This document shows, in pieces, positions 61,233 to 64,000 of a DNA stretch of 64,000 nucleotides. Source of the DNA: Penelope pileata. Taxonomy: Eukaryota > Chordata > Aves > Galliformes > Cracidae. Position numbers and translations under genes: made by a program. Location: the NCBI GenBank assembly GCA_013396635.1, contig WBMW01004121.1, positions 177,241-241,240 of the forward strand. Direction: 5' to 3'. A model generated the notes under the pieces. The model was not told the origin of the DNA. It ran no database searches and saw nothing but the letters and a program-made list of their open reading frames with translations. Each line of letters begins with the position of its first letter. Position 1 is the stretch's first letter.

Positions 61233-63140
61233 AGGAACAGGTTGGTGCTCTCGCCACCGTGGGATGCCACCAGGGTGCATTTTCCTTCCCTGCTGTCTTG
61301 CCGAGGTCATGGGGTTCAGACTGAGCTCCTTCCAAAAATGAGTCACAGCAAAGGCAGGGGGAGAACTGGCAGCGGGACGACCTGCCTGCACAGGTTGCTC
61401 TGGCTTGGCTCCGTCTCCAGCTCATGGCCTCTGCTAGTTAGGTCGCAAAACTCGTGACTTTTCTCCCAAGATGAGAGATGGGAAGCCCATCCTGGAGGGG
61501 TCAGGACTCTTCCCAAAATCCTTCCAACATCCCAGCTCCACTGCGCTCCTGAATCCCCAGGCAGCTGGCACGACATTGGCTGGGCAATACGGGCATTGTT
61601 GAGTTAAAGAATCCCCCAAAATAGCACCTGAAACCTATAAACTTCCCTTTCAGGAACTTCTGTAATTTGAAACATGCACAAGAAAAAAAAAAGTCCAGAA
61701 ATTTTGTTAAGCTGTTCATCAGGAGGAACTTTTGGGTTTCTTTAATACCTCTCAGTGGGAGGCAGAGGTGGGCTCCTGGGCACGTTTCTGATTCATTCCT
61801 TCCCCATTTTCTTCCTCCTTTTTAGCCATCCCAGTGGCCCTGTCCACGCCTGGCTGATGCTTTGGAGGTGGAGGCAGCGTCCATGTGTGATGTTGGGATT
61901 TCACCACCAAAACAACCACAGCAGCCAGCACCGCGGCATCCCGGCAGCACGCAGTGAGCAGCGGGGTTAGGAACAGTGCAGCGGCTAAAGACGGCCTCCC
62001 AGGAGCCCACAGGGATTGCAGTGACAGGTTTGGGGTCTTTAATTATTTTTTAATTATTTTAAAAAATCTTTTTATAAAGCAAAACACACTTCAAGGCTTT
62101 TGGAGAGTTGAAAAGAGGAGGTGAACAACGAACAGCAACGTCTCCACAAGTAACTCCTCCTTGACTTAGAACAGATATAGATTAAAAAACAAAAAAAAAA
62201 CAACAAAACACAAACAAACAGGGGGGAAGCACAGCTGCCTCTGCAGAAACAAGCCCTGCTCTCGCCTCGCTGCCGTGACTCACGGGGCTGGGGCTGAGTT
62301 CCCAGCAAAGGGATGTGTGATAATCCCGACTGAGATAGGTATGCAGAGATGCATATCTGCACTGCATGTAGGGGTAGGTACAGAAATACCTCTCGTTTCT
62401 GCCACCCCCTGCTGCCCAGCGACCTCTCCTCCTGATTCCACGACCCTCACCCCATCACCTCCTCTGCTCCTTTTGTGCTGGGAGCCCCACGCGAGCGATC
62501 GCAGCAAAATAATTGTTCCAAACCACAGCTGATGCTATCAGTTATCTGCCAGCTATTATCTGTGGTGAAATAAAGGCAAAGCGAGCAAGTGTGCGGGGAC
62601 GTGGCCCGGGGCGAGGACCTGGCCCCTCACCCTCCCTTTGCCATCGCCAAGCCCAAAGCAGATCCGGCCACAGAACATCAGGGAGGGCTCAGAAACATGG
62701 ACAGAAAAGAGAGGGAGGCAGAAGGGAAGCAGGATGGTCATTTTTATGAGCACACTTGGAACGCAAATACAAACTAAAACCAATAAAAACACACCCCAGA
62801 ACTCAAACAACTCATTTAGGAAGCCTAAGCAACCCACAGAAAGGAAAAAAAGAAATACAGCAAGCCCTGCAAAACCCCACTGAACTCAATAAATGAATAA
62901 ATCACAGCCTTGCTCTTATCACACGAAGGCACTCAAATCACCGAGAATTTCCTCGCAGAGGGTTCACAATGAAAGCAGCCTCATTTAATAGCTGCCTCGC
63001 AGCAGCTCAGGAGCTCAAAAGCATCTCAGACCACAACAAAGCCCCCCCCGCCACCCAGGGGAGAGCTGGTGCTCAAATGTCACCTACCTGCTCCCCCCAC
63101 CGTTTCCCGGCTGATGCATGAGCCCCCAAAGAAAGCAGCA
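61233..63140. other. Intergenic DNA flanking the BCL2L11 3' end
   Basis: No coding exon is recognised. The stretch includes an A-rich low-complexity segment near 62185-62220 and a dense group of RUNX, E-box and GATA motifs at 62521-62566. Confidence 0.5.
62521..62566. promoter_or_regulatory. Candidate haematopoietic-type enhancer core (RUNX / E-box / GATA)
   Basis: Within 46 bp there are AACCACA (RUNX) at 62521, CAGCTG (E-box) at 62526, TATC at 62536, TTATCT at 62542 and 62556 (GATA on the other strand), and TGTGGT (RUNX) at 62561. The motifs are seen; enhancer activity is inferred. It lies about 600 bp beyond the inferred end of BCL2L11. Confidence 0.4.
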
Positions 63141-63162
63141 CTCGTGCCAAATAGTTGAAAGT

Positions 63163-63168
63163 TTTATT
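63163..63168 (-). terminator. BCL2L11: Poly(A) signal AATAAA of the minus-strand transcript
   Basis: TTTATT on the plus strand is AATAAA on the minus strand, in an AT-rich setting. It is followed about 60-70 nt further on by a T/G-rich stretch on the minus strand. It fits the terminal site of the inferred BCL2L11 3' UTR. Confidence 0.6.
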
Positions 63169-63626
63169 CATATAAAACTCATATTAAGAACATAAAAGAT
63201 TGCATCTTAAAAAAAAAAACAAAAAGATCTGCAATTATTTACAGCAGTATTGCACAAGTAAAGTGGCAATTACCCTGTCCAAAATTCATCAGTGCAAAAC
63301 ACAAGTAAGCCAGGGAAATTGCAATAAAAATGCTACATATGCTGGGCCCTATGAAACGAGTTAGTGATTAATGGGGACATCAGCGTGCACTCCGGCTGTA
63401 CCTGATGCTAACGCTGGATCGTGGCTGAGACTGAGGAGAACGTGGTTTTAAAGGGGGTGACAGAAACCGTGGTGGCGGAGAAGCCAAACCTCCCCTGAAT
63501 TCCACTAATGCTGAAACCTGGGGTGTGCCTAAATCACCATGGGAGAGCAGGACTTAGGCACTTAAACAAATGATCTCTCTCTCTGCACCGCGTTGGCTGT
63601 GCTGAATCCAGCAGGCAGTGCTGGAA

Positions 63627-63690
63627 GGTCACAGGATCACCAAGGCTGGGAAAGACCTCCGAGGTCATCCAGCCCAACACACGCGTGGGT
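63627..63690 (-). mobile_element. CR1 LINE 3'-end remnant inside the inferred 3' UTR
   Basis: The plus strand reads 'caccaaggctgggaaagacc', then 'tccgaggtcatccagcccaa', the usual complement of a CR1 tail, with a degraded octamer (GGTCACAGGATCAC). It is in the same transcriptional direction as the inferred BCL2L11 transcript. Confidence 0.75.
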
Positions 63691-64000
63691 CCGTCCTCAC
63701 CAGAGACCTGGGGCAGGGAGGAGAGAGGGAGACAAAACCTTCACAGGAACTTAAATAAGCAGAAAATAAATAGACAACGTTTCTACAAGTTACAGCATTA
63801 TGGAACAGTAGAGTGCATTGATTACACAGGAGGAAGAAAAAAAAAAAAAAGGCAGCTACAGTATTTACCAAGTTCAACTCTAAAAAAGTTTAGGAAAAAA
63901 AACAGGATTTTTTTTTTTTTTGATTACTTATAAGCTGTACAAAACTTACATGAGAGAAAGGAAAGAGAATACATTGCACAGAGAAATTTGGCTCAGATGA

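Larger units (their letters stand above)
63145..64000 (-). other. BCL2L11: 3' UTR end of a minus-strand gene, probably BCL2L11 (BIM)
   Basis: On the minus strand an AATAAA lies at 63168-63163 and the transcript would end near 63145. Upstream on that strand, exact seed matches occur for miR-24 (8mer, 63989-63996), miR-92/25/32 (63973-63979, and an 8mer at 63248-63255), miR-221/222 (8mer, 63331-63338), miR-148/152 (8mer, 63289-63296) overlapping a miR-19 7mer (63292-63298), and miR-10 (8mer, 63271-63278). These families are reported repressors of BIM, and BCL2L11 is the convergent neighbour of ANAPC1 in human. No coding part is in the window, so identity is inferred from position plus sites. 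A CR1 remnant interrupts the UTR at 63627-63690. Confidence 0.65.

Noticed and set aside
61007..61324. Trp/Pro/Met-rich 105-codon frame
   Set aside because: Produced by the CCATGG minisatellite; both strands are open for the same reason.

Overview
The window is bird genomic DNA, probably from a galliform. The evidence is a set of CR1 retroposon fragments with the typical ATTCTATG-type 3' tails, short introns and GC-rich, CpG-rich promoter blocks. It is a eukaryotic multi-exon locus with no operons, CRISPR arrays or phage. Several N positions (209, 9341, 10533, 10757-11422, 16886, 53543) mark contig joins.

Layout. (1) At 1-250 there is a GC-rich block with a signal-peptide-coding first exon on the minus strand, probably MERTK exon 1. 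(2) From 250 to about 9.3 kb is intergenic DNA with CR1 copies, including one long 5'-truncated element with a 369-codon reverse-transcriptase reading frame, and two probable solo LTRs. (3) From 9.3 to 12 kb is the ANAPC1 promoter and first exons. The scaffold is misassembled here: a 1.19-kb contig carrying coding exons 1-3 was placed on the wrong side of the 666-N gap, which leaves a 54-bp and a 355-bp false duplication. (4) From 9405 to 46065 is the complete coding part of ANAPC1 on the plus strand: 47 coding exons, all GT-AG, summing to 5838 nt (1945 codons plus stop; the human protein is 1944 aa). A poly(A) signal follows at 46288. (5) From 46.3 to 63.1 kb is intergenic DNA. It is strikingly GC/CpG-rich between about 48.5 and 57 kb, almost free of CR1, and holds clusters of AP-1, GATA, RUNX and E-box motifs, an 18-bp perfect palindrome and a CCATGG-rich minisatellite. 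No protein gene is supported here. (6) From about 63.15 kb to the right edge is the end of a minus-strand transcript. I read it as the BCL2L11 (BIM) 3' UTR, because it has an AATAAA signal and seed matches for miR-92, miR-19, miR-148/152, miR-10, miR-221/222 and miR-24, families reported to repress BIM.

The order MERTK (minus) - ANAPC1 (plus) - BCL2L11 (minus) is the same neighbourhood as on human chromosome 2. ANAPC1 encodes the scaffold of the anaphase-promoting complex, MERTK a receptor kinase for clearing apoptotic cells, and BCL2L11 a pro-apoptotic BH3-only protein. They are neighbours by ancient synteny, not a shared pathway. No previously undescribed system was found. The most useful observations are the assembly error, the microRNA-site cluster, and the regulatory-looking desert between ANAPC1 and BCL2L11.
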